Positions 1 through 9,324 are shown, counted from the first letter of the stretch. The stretch: 64,000 bases of DNA from Mesorhizobium sp. M8A.F.Ca.ET.218.01.1.1 (GCF_004791165.1 NZ_SRUZ01000004.1:1-64000); one strand, 5' to 3'. Program-made: numbers and translations. Notes: generated by a model not told the origin, from the sequence alone.

Positions 1-405
1 CGGGTTCGCGAGGCCATGTTGTCGTTGGCGGCATAGACGAAGCTTTCCGAGAGCGTGGGGTCGCCAAGATTGGTGCTGGAGGTCAGCCGGTCGGCATTGT
101 CATAGCCATAGGTCCAGCTGTCGGAGGCCGTCAGCCCCGTCGTGCCGGTGATGCGGCCTAGATTGTCGCGGGCGTATTGATCGTCGAGGAGAACCGTTGC
201 GCCCCTCGATGTGGTGACGCGCGTCACCCAGCGCCGTGTCGGCGAATAGGTGAAGGCGGTCTTCACCCCGTTGGCGTAATTAATCTCCTTGGTCTGCCCG
301 TCGGCCTCATAGATGGTTGAGGTGATGAAGCCGGAAGCGGAGGCAAGCTTGTTGCCGGCGGTGTATTGCAGCGGTGCCGCAACCGTCCCGAAGTCGAGCT
401 GATTC
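1..405 (-). pseudogene. RHS/YD-repeat protein fragment
   Basis: Translating the minus strand gives an open frame with typical RHS (YD) repeats, including YARDNLGRITG and YGYDNADRLTS and, near the upper end, NQLDFGTVAAPLQYTAGNK. RHS proteins are large secreted or surface toxin shells made of many such repeats. The fragment runs off the left edge of the window, so its C-terminus is unseen. On its 5' side the RHS-like frame fades near position 405, where another gene's 5' end takes over in a different frame. No start codon of its own is visible. It is therefore an internal piece of an RHS gene, brought in by recombination or left by a deletion. Confidence 0.7.
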
Positions 406-588
406 GACCACGAGGACGCGCCGGTCGAGGCCGATAACGAGGTCAATCTGCCTACCACCGAAATTTACATTGGCGAGAATAACGGCCGGGATGCCTTGCG
501 CCGTCAGACATTCAACGGCGCGCGCAAGGCTGGCCCGTTCGGAGGCGTGTTCTATGGGGTCGCCAATGAAAATCTCGATAGAGGCCAA
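307..588 (-). pseudogene. Truncated NERD-type nuclease, N-terminal part
   Basis: The first 65 or so residues look like the start of a NERD (nuclease-related) domain: an N-terminal helix, then GGRQIDLVIGLDRRVLVVES. The pattern D-(hydrophobic)-(about 10)-VVE matches the D...ExK core of the restriction-endonuclease fold. After VVES the frame departs into unrelated residues, which is where the RHS-like reading begins on another frame, so the gene is cut just before the expected catalytic Lys. It starts 110 bases downstream of the NACHT NTPase stop on the same strand and may have been its operon partner. The domain call rests on motif spacing only. Confidence 0.5.
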
Positions 589-698
589 TCGCAGCCCTTT
601 TGCGTCGAGGAAGGTTGTGGTCCGCTACGTCAAGATTGGTAACGCGCCCACTGGATGTTTATGTTGGCATGCGTTTCGGAAGTTCTTCAAGAGTGTTC

Positions 699-3600
699 CT
701 AAACCGCTCCTGACACATCAACAACAATGACCGTAATGCGGCTTTTTGCAGTTTCCGGCAGCAATTCCGTGAGGGTCTTTTCCAGCTCATCCGCCGAGGT
801 CGGGCGGGCCACGCCTTTGGGGGGAGCGGGAATTTTTCCCGTCATTTTGTCGCCAAACCAGAAGACACAATAGATGCCGAAACCCTTCGCGCCTGGGTCC
901 GGCGTATAAAATCTGTCCAGCTGCCCCATCGCAGCGGTCCATAGCTCGGCATGGCTATCGCGTTTCAGCTCCCAAAGAATTTTATGCGTCGCAATCGACA
1001 CCGCGATATCCGCGCGTTTGTCTCTTGCCATATGCCCTTCCGGCTCGGCAGCGATACCAAGGGCCTGAAGGGGCGGTCGCAGCATGGTGAGGAAATTGTC
1101 ACGACAGGCTTCTTCCGGACGCGCTTCCGTGGGCTTTGCATGCGCGTCGATATTCCAGAACTGCTTGTAGATGTCGGTATTTCCCCGCTCGATGTGTTTT
1201 TTCAGGTCGAGCAATTGGGCAACGACCAGCGCGTGAAGATCGGCAACAGTAGCAGGTGGCCCGTTCGATAGGGCGGCCACGGTTCGCGGCCAGTCCGGGC
1301 GGTCATATTCCACATCGCGCCGGCGCTTACGCTGGTTCGCAAGGGCATGAAGAATATGAGGGCTATAGGACGCCAAATCAGCGTTTGCCACGAGCCTTTC
1401 AAGGGCATGGGTTGCGGCCACTGTTGGCAATGTTGAGATCGCATCGAACAGCCTGCGGCAATATTCCGCCGCGTCCCACGCATTCCTATCACCGCTCCAT
1501 CCACCTGCGGGAAAGGATGCATCGGGAAAATAGGTGCCGGTCAAACGCGCCAGAAGTTCAAGTTGCGGGAGCGCGAGCGCCGTTTCGACGGGCTGCCCGC
1601 GTGAAGCAAAACCGCTCCGGTCACGGAGCAGAAAAATGATGTCCGGGCGCTTCCGCGCGAAATCCTCGACCCGATCTGCAAACTGCGCTGGGGATAAAAG
1701 GTAGGCTGTCGCCAGCCACATTTCATACTGTGGCTCGTTGTTGGCCGCAGTTCCCGCAAGCATCTCCTCAGCGACCGCCAGAAACTCCGCACGGGCATCC
1801 GGTAACTTGGTTGCCGCATCCAGCATGTCACCGAGGCGAAACAGGTTCGCGTTCGGGAAATCACGCAACAGTTCAAGCACACTTTCCTTGCGATAGGGCT
1901 CGAATGCCTCTGCGGTCAAAAGCTCGCGCAGCCCATCAATCCCTTGATCGCCAGCGGATAAGCGAAGCCGCGCGATTGCAAGATAAACGTCGCGCGCAAG
2001 TTCGGGGCGCTGTTGCAGCAGCGCGTCTCGCCAGGGATGCGTAAGCCAGGTGACGCTTCTGTTTCGCTTAATGGAAACCGGGTTCGTGACATCGAAAGCC
2101 AGGAGTGCTTTCAAGAAATCATCCGTCAGGCCGGCAAATCCTTCGCCCGTGGCCCAGCGCTCATTCAACCCGGCGACAAGCGCGTGCCACCAGTCATAGC
2201 ACCTATGTTTCGCCATGAGGCCCATGACATCTGCAAAGGTTGGCAGATCATTGCGCAACAGCGCCGCACGCAACCCGGCAAGAGCAATCTCGATGAGATC
2301 GGCACCTACCCATGCCGCAACCCTGTCGCGGGGCTCAAGGCTCTGGTCGACGTCGCTGTACAACGCAAAGTAAATCTTCCCGAGATGGTTTAGCCACCCG
2401 AGATCCGCACCGCTGCGGATGCGCTCGACTTTTTGCACAAACTCCTCGCGCTGGCGCTCGCGCGCGGCATCATTCTCGGCTTTCCGGTTCTTTCGTCCCT
2501 CGAAGTACCCGTCATACAAGCTCGACCTGACCGCGTCGGCGCGTACCGGCTCAAGACTGGCTTCCTGGTCGGCCAATTTATACAAATTCCTGAACATTAT
2601 GTCGGCCCGAGGCTGTTCCAGCCGATAACACAGACTGAAAGCAAGCTCGTAGAAAAAGGACCGCCTCGCGCTGCCTTGATCGGCGGCTGCGAGTTGCGCG
2701 ACAACGATACCAAGCAAAGGACCAGCCGGGAGCGTTTGCAAGATACTCCGCTGGTATATGGAGTATTTTTGCCAGCGGTCGTTGTCCGCGACTAGCGTAC
2801 TGAAGAAATGACTTGCAACAGCCTCCAGCTTTTTGGGCGCTTCGATGATCGCGTTGCGCAACTCCTCGATCTGGTTATCGTCGCCGAATGCCAGCCGCTT
2901 ACTAAGCCAGCGCAACGCCCGTTCCGGGTCAAACGCGCGGTTTTCGCGCCATGCGCGCACGAGAGTATTGGCGAAGAACATGCCCACCTCGCTGTGCCTG
3001 CGATTATGTTCACCATACTCCTTCTGCCGAGTGGGTGCGATGCCGTCGAGCACCGATGGCAAATCGGCAAGCGGTACGCGGTCGGCCAATCCCCACAGGG
3101 TTCCGGTCGCAAGGAAATCCTCGTCGCTGTGCAATGTGTCGTTGACGAGCTGGACGACATCCGCATGACCAAAAGGATGCCCGTAAAGCTCCTTGATAAT
3201 TTCGGCGCGGAGCCGAAGATCGTTGGCCGTGTTTCCGAGGTCGGCCTTGAAGGCTGCAACGATTGAAGCTTTCCCTTCATCACCGAGCCGAAGCAGGGCC
3301 AGCAGGGCATGCAAACGCTGTTCATAGGGCGCATCTTGTGAAAGCACTGCGACAAGGTCGGGCCGCATCTCGGGGAGTGGCGCACCTAAGCGGAGTGCAT
3401 CGATCACAACCGAGCGCACCCCGAAGCCCGCGTTTGGGTCCTTCAAGATCGCACGAAATTCTTCAGCCATGTCACCGCGAGAGAGGGCGGCAATTGGAGG
3501 CGCATCCCTGTTTCCAGACCGAAACCAAGGGTCAGACTTGGAAAGGCGACCAAGAGCACGCAGGAGCGCTACGCATGATGACGGCGCCAGTGATGCCGCA

Positions 3601-4709
3601 TCGCCATAGGTGAGAACGCCGTACGGGTCCTTTTCAATCAGTTCATCGGCATACTCGGGGAGATGCACCGCAAGCCACGCGTGAAGGCCCCTCAATTCGG
3701 ATGCAGGATGTCCGTCAACGCCCATCAAAGCCGTGACCCGGTCGAACGGCAAGCCATCGCGCACCTGCTTCGCCAGAAACGCGGCAGCCAGATATTCGGC
3801 CGTGGTGCGGTGCGCGTAGTCGACTGTTTCGGCTTCCGGGCCTGCGACGAAAACCCTTCGACTTAAGGCCGCCTGAATCTTTGCTGGATCAAGGAAGGTC
3901 AGAGAACGATAGCCCGGAATTTCCGGAATACCTTCTTGCTCGGTCAGGCTGATCGCTTCAACATCGGCAATAAGCCGTGCTGCGCAGATCGCGCCGGCGA
4001 CTGGCCGCAGTTCCGCAGTCGAATAGACGCCGCTGCCTTTGCGCGCATGGTCCGCGTCAAACTCTTGGAGCATGAGCCCGGTCGACTGCTCGAAAACCTC
4101 CCTGCGTGTCGCGGGCCATGAACCCGTTTTCACCGCGCGCCATAGCATGATGAGGTTTTGCGGGTTTTCTAGAAAGTCATCGAGCCCGCGGGCCATTGCT
4201 TCCTTAAGAAACGCGACAGCCTCGTGCGGCTGCAAGCCTTGTTGGGTAAGAACCCAGAGTTGTTCCTTGAATGAAAGTTTTTGAAGCAGCAGAACCGGCG
4301 GTGTGCCCACGTGTTCAAAGTACGGGCGAAGCGCAGCCAGGTCACTTTCCCCGAGCCAATCCGCTACCCGGCATGAAATCCGGACTTTTGCCGGGCTGAC
4401 CTCGAATAATTTCTCGACAAGCGCATCAACCGTGTCCCGGTCGCCGCGCCCGGAGCGCTTTTCATCAAGCCCGTCGATAAAAAGTACCTGACCGGAGAGC
4501 TTGTTCGTGGGTGTCGCCAGAAAGGCGCGGGCGGTGATGAGCCTTGCGCCTTCGGCCTTTGCGGTTTCCCGAAAGAGGTACGATTTGCCGGCACCGGGAT
4601 CGCCCAGCAAAACAATGTTGGGTGCGCTCCCGAAATCCGAAAAACGACGAGGGCGCGCTTCGTCGGGGTTGTCATGGGGTACGTTGGTTTGGCGAACCGT
4701 GCGGGTCAT
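699..4709 (-). CDS. STAND/NACHT NTPase with C-terminal PD-(D/E)XK-like nuclease
   Basis: Predicted 1336-residue cytoplasmic protein. A NACHT-type P-loop NTPase lies at the N-terminus: Walker A GDPGAGKS at residues 36-43 and Walker B VLFIDGLDE at 75-83, the D-x-x-D/E form typical of STAND proteins. Roughly residues 400-1150 are helical repeat-like sequence, the usual place of the ligand sensor. The last 110 residues resemble a restriction-type nuclease, with D1234 in RADIAVSI, E1247 and K1249 in WELKRD, and Q1263 in MGQLDRFY. I chose the ATG at 4709 because upstream residues of the longer frame are low-quality and the P-loop would otherwise begin near residue 117. It follows traD on the same strand, where traG is normally found. 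Likely an anti-phage abortive-infection protein of the Avs/bNACHT kind. The nuclease assignment is inferred from motifs. Confidence 0.75.
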   Translation of the reverse strand: MTRTVRQTNVPHDNPDEARPRRFSDFGSAPNIVLLGDPGAGKSYLFRETAKAEGARLITARAFLATPTNKLSGQVLFIDGLDEKRSGRGDRDTVDALVEKLFEVSPAKVRISCRVADWLGESDLAALRPYFEHVGTPPVLLLQKLSFKEQLWVLTQQGLQPHEAVAFLKEAMARGLDDFLENPQNLIMLWRAVKTGSWPATRREVFEQSTGLMLQEFDADHARKGSGVYSTAELRPVAGAICAARLIADVEAISLTEQEGIPEIPGYRSLTFLDPAKIQAALSRRVFVAGPEAETVDYAHRTTAEYLAAAFLAKQVRDGLPFDRVTALMGVDGHPASELRGLHAWLAVHLPEYADELIEKDPYGVLTYGDAASLAPSSCVALLRALGRLSKSDPWFRSGNRDAPPIAALSRGDMAEEFRAILKDPNAGFGVRSVVIDALRLGAPLPEMRPDLVAVLSQDAPYEQRLHALLALLRLGDEGKASIVAAFKADLGNTANDLRLRAEIIKELYGHPFGHADVVQLVNDTLHSDEDFLATGTLWGLADRVPLADLPSVLDGIAPTRQKEYGEHNRRHSEVGMFFANTLVRAWRENRAFDPERALRWLSKRLAFGDDNQIEELRNAIIEAPKKLEAVASHFFSTLVADNDRWQKYSIYQRSILQTLPAGPLLGIVVAQLAAADQGSARRSFFYELAFSLCYRLEQPRADIMFRNLYKLADQEASLEPVRADAVRSSLYDGYFEGRKNRKAENDAARERQREEFVQKVERIRSGADLGWLNHLGKIYFALYSDVDQSLEPRDRVAAWVGADLIEIALAGLRAALLRNDLPTFADVMGLMAKHRCYDWWHALVAGLNERWATGEGFAGLTDDFLKALLAFDVTNPVSIKRNRSVTWLTHPWRDALLQQRPELARDVYLAIARLRLSAGDQGIDGLRELLTAEAFEPYRKESVLELLRDFPNANLFRLGDMLDAATKLPDARAEFLAVAEEMLAGTAANNEPQYEMWLATAYLLSPAQFADRVEDFARKRPDIIFLLRDRSGFASRGQPVETALALPQLELLARLTGTYFPDASFPAGGWSGDRNAWDAAEYCRRLFDAISTLPTVAATHALERLVANADLASYSPHILHALANQRKRRRDVEYDRPDWPRTVAALSNGPPATVADLHALVVAQLLDLKKHIERGNTDIYKQFWNIDAHAKPTEARPEEACRDNFLTMLRPPLQALGIAAEPEGHMARDKRADIAVSIATHKILWELKRDSHAELWTAAMGQLDRFYTPDPGAKGFGIYCVFWFGDKMTGKIPAPPKGVARPTSADELEKTLTELLPETAKSRITVIVVDVSGAV

Positions 4710-4954
4710 TTTCGGGAAATAATACAAATAGTGGAAAGCATGAAACTCATGTCTTGAAGCACCTTTTGTCAAGCAACAGTGCAAATGACCGGAGACGCCC
4801 TTCTGTGCAGGACCGGGCACTACGCGCATGCGCTCGAAACCGCTTCGCGTCTTCGTCCTTCGGGTGACGATCCCTTGCAGCTTCGGCTGCTTGGAGCACC
4901 GGCTGAGCCACTGCTCGGAGCCTTTGCGCCGCCCACCGCTCCCGCCAACCATCG

Positions 4955-5203
4955 CTACGTTCGTTGGCCCTTTTTCTCCTCATGCCGCTCCGCATTGAAC
5001 GCCTGCTTCCCCTTCGCGGCCCACAGGTTGCTTGCATGCTCGCCTTCATGGCTCTGCAGCTTGGTGGCGATCCAAAGCATCGCTCCATAGATGATGGCGC
5101 GATCGTCATTTGTCAGCTCGACGATGCCTGCCTTTGCGACGAGACCGCCGAGTTCAATCAGTTGCCGGGTGCGCTTGCGGCGCTCGACCTGCCAGGTGCG
5201 CAT
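4955..5203 (-). CDS. traD: Conjugal transfer protein TraD
   Basis: Small basic protein of 82 residues with the TraD signature of Ti-plasmid-type transfer regions: MRTWQVERRKRTRQLIELGG at the start, then LVAKAGIVELTNDDRAIIYG and a C-terminal WAAKGKQAF. The family is an accessory factor in the traC-traD-traG operon, thought to act with the relaxosome, though its exact role is not established. The ATG at 5203 begins at the conserved MRTWQ; another in-frame ATG lies at 5218. It lies 73 bases downstream of traC on the same strand. The next gene is the NACHT NTPase, not the coupling protein traG. Confidence 0.8.
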   Translation of the reverse strand: MRTWQVERRKRTRQLIELGGLVAKAGIVELTNDDRAIIYGAMLWIATKLQSHEGEHASNLWAAKGKQAFNAERHEEKKGQRT

Positions 5204-5276
5204 TTCATTGCGAGCCATTGCCGCTTGCCAGCGATTGCGGGCCGCCCGATAGCGCTGCAGCGCCGCGAACGTTGCG

Positions 5277-5531
5277 CTAAGATGCCGAAGCAACTCGCCG
5301 GGAGCCGCTCTCGAAAAACATCGCCCCACGCTTCGCCCATGCCTCACGCTTCGCGGCGTCTTTCGTTTCGGCGATCGCGACCAGCGCGCCAGCCAGTTCT
5401 TCAGTGCTGAGTTGATCGGCGCCGGTGGTGAGCACCAGCTCGCCAAGCTGCTGCACCTTGCGCGTCTTGAGCTCCCGCGCCTTGTCCTCCAGCGCCTTCA
5501 GTTCCGCGTCGAAGTCCCGTGGTTTACGCAT
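5277..5531 (-). CDS. traC: Conjugal transfer protein TraC
   Basis: 84-residue protein starting MRKPRDFDAELKALEDKARE. This heptad-like, Lys/Glu-rich N-terminus followed by QLGELVLTTGADQLSTEELAGAL is the TraC pattern of Ti/Sym plasmid and ICE transfer regions. TraC is an accessory relaxosome protein that works near oriT with the TraA relaxase. The start at 5531 leaves a 173-base intergenic region to the divergent traA, and that region contains the oriT. It is a little shorter than the roughly 98 residues of plasmid TraC proteins, ending after the KRGAMFF segment. Confidence 0.8.
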   Translation of the reverse strand: MRKPRDFDAELKALEDKARELKTRKVQQLGELVLTTGADQLSTEELAGALVAIAETKDAAKREAWAKRGAMFFESGSRRVASAS

Positions 5532-5639
5532 GTGCTGTCTCCATCGGTTGTTGATGCAGCGATGATAGGGGAGCGCGTGCTGGAAGGCTTCATGGTTGCC
5601 GAGACAGCCCGGGACGGGCTGGTCCATCCCGAGAATTTT

Positions 5640-5680
5640 TCGAGGGAGGGCGCGCTTATACGTCGTGCCGACGTGGGCTT
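5640..5680. other. oriT: Origin of transfer (oriT), Q/Ti-type nic region
   Basis: The traC-traA divergent intergenic region holds, on the minus strand, TAAGCGCGCCCT (complement of 5647-5658). This closely resembles the nic consensus TAAGTGCGCCCT of RSF1010- and Ti-type origins. Directly beside it is a perfect 6-bp inverted repeat, ACGTCG-TGC-CGACGT, at 5660-5674, the arrangement the relaxase recognises in this family. Position, motif and hairpin agree, so the element is probably mobilisable by TraA. The exact nick position is inferred from the consensus. Confidence 0.75.
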
Positions 5681-5704
5681 TGACGTGCAAATGATCCTGT
5701 CGCG

Positions 5705-8700
5705 ATGGCGATCTATCATCTTCATGTCAAAGTCATTGGCCGCAAGGCCGGGAGCAGCGGTGTTGCGTCTGCAGCCTACCGCTCGGCTTCGCGGCTGCGT
5801 GATGAGCGCATTGAGCGCAAGCATGACTTCTCGGCCAAACGTGGCGTCGTCCATTCCGAGGTGATGCTGCCGGAGAATGCACCGGAAGCCTGGAGCGACC
5901 GTGAACGGCTATGGAATGATGTCGAAGCTTTCGAGGTTCGCAAGGATGCACAGCTTGCCCGCGAAGTGGAGTTCGCCCTGCCGCGCGAACTAAGCCAGGC
6001 GCAAGGCATCGAACTGGCCCGCGACTTTGTGCAGGCCGAGTTTGTCAGCCGAGGGATGGTCGCCGACCTCAATGTGCATTGGGACAGGGCGGAGGATGGC
6101 AGTCCCAAGCCGCATGCCCATGTCATGCTCACCATGCGTTCGGTCGATAAGAACGGTTTTGGACCAAAGGTGCGCGACTGGAACAGCACCGAAATGGTCG
6201 AGCGCTGGCGCGAGCGATGGGCGGAGTTTGCCAATGAGCGCCTTGCCGAACTCGACATTGACGCCCGTATTGCTCATCGCAGTCTGGAGGCGCAGGGCAT
6301 TGCTTTCGAGCCGCAGACCCAGATTGGCGCACCGGCTCAACGCATTGAAGGCAACGTCCTTGACGTCGCCGGCATTGAAGCCGATCGCGCCGAATTGCAC
6401 CGCGAGATCGCCCGCAACAATGGTGCGCGCATCATCGCCGATCCAACCGTGGCACTGGATGCGATGACGCATCAGCAATCGACGTTCACGCGAAAGGACA
6501 TTGCGAAGTTCGCGCATCGCCATAGCGACGGAATGGAGCAGTTCAACGCCGTGATGGGAGCTATCAGCGAAGCGCCCGATCTGGTCGAACTCGGCAAGGA
6601 CGGCCACGGAGAAGATCGCTTCACCACGAGCCAAATGATCGAGACGGAACAGCGCCTGCATCGCTCGGCAGAACGCATGAATGGGCAGGATTGTCATGTG
6701 GTGAGTGACGCACATCGCGAGGCAGCTCTGGCGCATGCCAGGCAGCGCGGCCTTGTATTGTCGGGCGAGCAAAGCGATGCACTGGATCACATCACCGACG
6801 GCCGCGGTCTTGGTGTCGTTGTCGGTTTTGCCGGAACAGGCAAGAGCGCCATGCTGGGCGTCGCGCGCCAGGCATGGGCAGCAGCCGGCTACGAGGTTCG
6901 AGGCGCGGCACTCTCCGGCATTGCGGCCGAGAATCTCGAAAGCGGATCAGGAATTGTGTCGCGAACCATTGCCAGCATGGAACACAGCTGGGGACAAGGC
7001 CGCGATCTGCTCACCGCGCACGATGTTCTGGTGATCGACGAAGCCGGCATGGTCGGCACGCGCCAGTTGGAGCGCGTGCTCTCCCATGCCGCGGACGCTG
7101 GCGCGAAGGTCGTGCTGGTCGGTGATCCGCAGCAGCTGCAGGCGATTGAAGCCGGCGCCGCATTCCGTTCGATCCACGACCGCTACGGGGGCGTCGAGAT
7201 CGGTCAGGTGCGTCGGCAACGCGAGGACTGGCAGCGTGACGCCACGCGCGATCTGGCAAGCGGCAGGATCGGCGCTGCGATCGGCGCCTATGAAGCACAA
7301 GGCATGGTGCACCAGGCAGCATCGCGTGACGAGGCGCGCAGCGGGCTTGTCGAGCGCTGGGACCGCGACAGGCAGGCAGAGCCTGAGGCGAGCCGGATCA
7401 TTCTCACCCACACGAACGACGAAGTGAGTGCGCTCAACCAGGCAGCGCGCGAGCGCATGCGCGCTGCTGGAGATCTCGGTGAAGAAGTTCAGGTGGATGT
7501 GGAACGCGGTGCAAGGACTTTCGCGAACGGCGACCGGGTCATGTTCCTGCGCAACGAACGGTCGCTCAGCGTCAAGAACGGCGCGCTCGGCGTGATCGAA
7601 GAGGTCAGCGTGCAGAGTATGACGGTTCAAACAGACGACGGCAGGTCTGTGCGCTTTGACCTGAAGGACTATTCCCACATCGACCACGGCTATGCCGCGA
7701 CCATTCACAAGGCCCAGGGCATGACCGTCGACCGCACGCATGTGCTGGCGACGCCAGGCATGGATGCCCATGGCAGCTACGTTGCCCTGTCGCGTCATCG
7801 CGACAGGATGGACCTTCATTACGGCAGCGATGACTTTGCATCCCGCGAACGGCTCGTCCGAACGCTGTCACGCGATCGCGCCAAGGACATGGCGTCGGAT
7901 TACGATCAGATGGACCCGGCGCGAGACTACGCCGAGCGGCGCGGCATCACCTTCCGACAGCGCGTGGTCCAGATCGTGCGCCGGTTCGTTCCTGAGAAGC
8001 TCCGCGACAGGATCGGCGGCCTGCTGGGCGGTTTGCGCGCGCCCACAGACGCCGAGCCCAGCCAGGACCGCGGGGGCCGGCCGGAAAGGGGAGACGGTGG
8101 AGCGCAAAACGGAGATGCCGGCGCCGCGCCGGGTAGAGAAGCGTCTGCCCGAGGAGCGCAGCGCGAGGCGGATGCGCCGGTGGATTCGGAAGCGGCCTTG
8201 CGCAGCGCTCGCACGAAGGCGCTTGTGCGCCACGCGCGCGCGCTTGACGCTGTTATCCGCACAGGAAATGCGGACGGGCAGGGGACTCTTGAACAGATGC
8301 GCGAATTGCGAGATGCCCGCAGCGAGTTCGAGAAGATTCGGCCACACGGTTGGCGCGATGCCGAAGCGGCCTATGTCAAGAATCCCCAGATGGTTCGTGA
8401 GGCGGCCGCCGGGCGAGTCAATCGCATCGTCCTAGCTCTGCAACTTGAAACGGAAATTCGCACCGGGCTCGAAGCCGATCCGATCCGCCGCGCCGACAGT
8501 TTCGTGGAAAGCTGGCAAAAACTGGAAAGGACAAGCCAACGCCAATACCAAGCCGGCGACATGTCCGGCTACAAGTCAACGCGCTCGGCAATGTCCGACA
8601 TGGCTAAGAGCCTCGAACGCGATCCGCAGCTTGAATCCCTGCTTGCCAATCACAAGAAGGCGCTTGGCATCCAGGTCGAATCCGGCCGGCGCCTGGGTTT

Positions 8701-8752
8701 GGAGCTCGCGTTCAACCACGGCATTGGCAAAGGGCGCGGTATAGGAATCTAA
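5705..8752 (+). CDS. traA: Ti-type conjugative relaxase-helicase TraA
   Basis: 1015-residue relaxase. The N-terminal MobA/MobL domain begins MAIYHLHVKVIGRKAGSSG, has the candidate nicking tyrosine in ASAAYRSASRL (about residue 25), and the metal-binding histidines in VHWD and KPHAHVMLTM. A RecD-like helicase follows, with Walker A GFAGTGKS near residue 376, DEAGMVGT as motif II, GDPQQLQAIE, TIHKAQGMTVDRTH and VALSRHRDRMDLHY. The C-terminus is a TraA-specific helical tail. It nicks and unwinds the transferred strand at oriT. The protein is shorter than the 1100 or so residues of Ti-plasmid TraA but keeps all visible motifs. It is transcribed divergently from traC across the oriT. No type IV secretion or coupling-protein gene is visible, so transfer would need helper functions elsewhere. 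Confidence 0.92.
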   Translation: MAIYHLHVKVIGRKAGSSGVASAAYRSASRLRDERIERKHDFSAKRGVVHSEVMLPENAPEAWSDRERLWNDVEAFEVRKDAQLAREVEFALPRELSQAQGIELARDFVQAEFVSRGMVADLNVHWDRAEDGSPKPHAHVMLTMRSVDKNGFGPKVRDWNSTEMVERWRERWAEFANERLAELDIDARIAHRSLEAQGIAFEPQTQIGAPAQRIEGNVLDVAGIEADRAELHREIARNNGARIIADPTVALDAMTHQQSTFTRKDIAKFAHRHSDGMEQFNAVMGAISEAPDLVELGKDGHGEDRFTTSQMIETEQRLHRSAERMNGQDCHVVSDAHREAALAHARQRGLVLSGEQSDALDHITDGRGLGVVVGFAGTGKSAMLGVARQAWAAAGYEVRGAALSGIAAENLESGSGIVSRTIASMEHSWGQGRDLLTAHDVLVIDEAGMVGTRQLERVLSHAADAGAKVVLVGDPQQLQAIEAGAAFRSIHDRYGGVEIGQVRRQREDWQRDATRDLASGRIGAAIGAYEAQGMVHQAASRDEARSGLVERWDRDRQAEPEASRIILTHTNDEVSALNQAARERMRAAGDLGEEVQVDVERGARTFANGDRVMFLRNERSLSVKNGALGVIEEVSVQSMTVQTDDGRSVRFDLKDYSHIDHGYAATIHKAQGMTVDRTHVLATPGMDAHGSYVALSRHRDRMDLHYGSDDFASRERLVRTLSRDRAKDMASDYDQMDPARDYAERRGITFRQRVVQIVRRFVPEKLRDRIGGLLGGLRAPTDAEPSQDRGGRPERGDGGAQNGDAGAAPGREASARGAQREADAPVDSEAALRSARTKALVRHARALDAVIRTGNADGQGTLEQMRELRDARSEFEKIRPHGWRDAEAAYVKNPQMVREAAAGRVNRIVLALQLETEIRTGLEADPIRRADSFVESWQKLERTSQRQYQAGDMSGYKSTRSAMSDMAKSLERDPQLESLLANHKKALGIQVESGRRLGLELAFNHGIGKGRGIGI

Positions 8753-8879
8753 ACCCTCCGATTTGCCGCCGTTACCACGCCCGAGATCGATGAGATGACA
8801 AATCTGATTGCGCCAAGCCCTGGGTTGTTCTGTTTGGTTCCAGCAGGTGTCAAATGCTCTCAGCGAAAGGCAAGTCGCG

Positions 8880-9089
8880 ATGCCTGAACCGGATCGTATT
8901 GTTCGCCTTAGGACCGTCCTCGCGCGGACCGGCCTTTCCCGCTCGACGATGTACCGCAAAATCGCCGAAGGCACGTTCCCAGCTCAGATCAAGATCAGCG
9001 TAAATGGTGCCGGATGGCGGGAATCCGATATCAATCTATGGCTCGCTAATCCTGTCTCCTGGAGAGCGGGACGTGAAAACAGCGACTGA
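8880..9089 (+). CDS. AlpA-family excisionase/regulator
   Basis: 69-residue protein with a MerR-like winged helix-turn-helix: RIVRLRTVLARTGLSRSTMY, then a basic strand ending FPAQIKI and the conserved GWRESDINLWLA. This is the AlpA/phage_AlpA pattern of integrative elements, where the protein activates integrase expression or acts as a recombination directionality factor. I use the ATG at 8880; the longer frame from 8808 adds 24 residues of unlikely sequence. It lies 127 bases after traA. The target promoter cannot be deduced from the sequence. Confidence 0.8.
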   Translation: MPEPDRIVRLRTVLARTGLSRSTMYRKIAEGTFPAQIKISVNGAGWRESDINLWLANPVSWRAGRENSD

Positions 9090-9324
9090 TGGCGGTCGAA
9101 TGCAAGTTGCTGCCACTTTGAGCAGTCGTGCATCGGGTGGGCCAGGCTTGCAACAGATCGAACTAAGGGTCGATCGACTCTGCCTATCGGCGAGGCGGTG
9201 AAGGTCCGCATCGCCGACCCGGATGTCAAAACAGGCGATCAGCCGAAGACTGAGGGCTGAAAGTCAGAAATGCTCTGGGATGTACCGGGTTGGGATCGGT
9301 CGAGGCGATGTGCAGCGGGTGCTA

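Noticed and set aside
6947..7819. 290-codon minus-strand frame inside traA
   Set aside because: Shadow of the helicase domain of traA; no family features.
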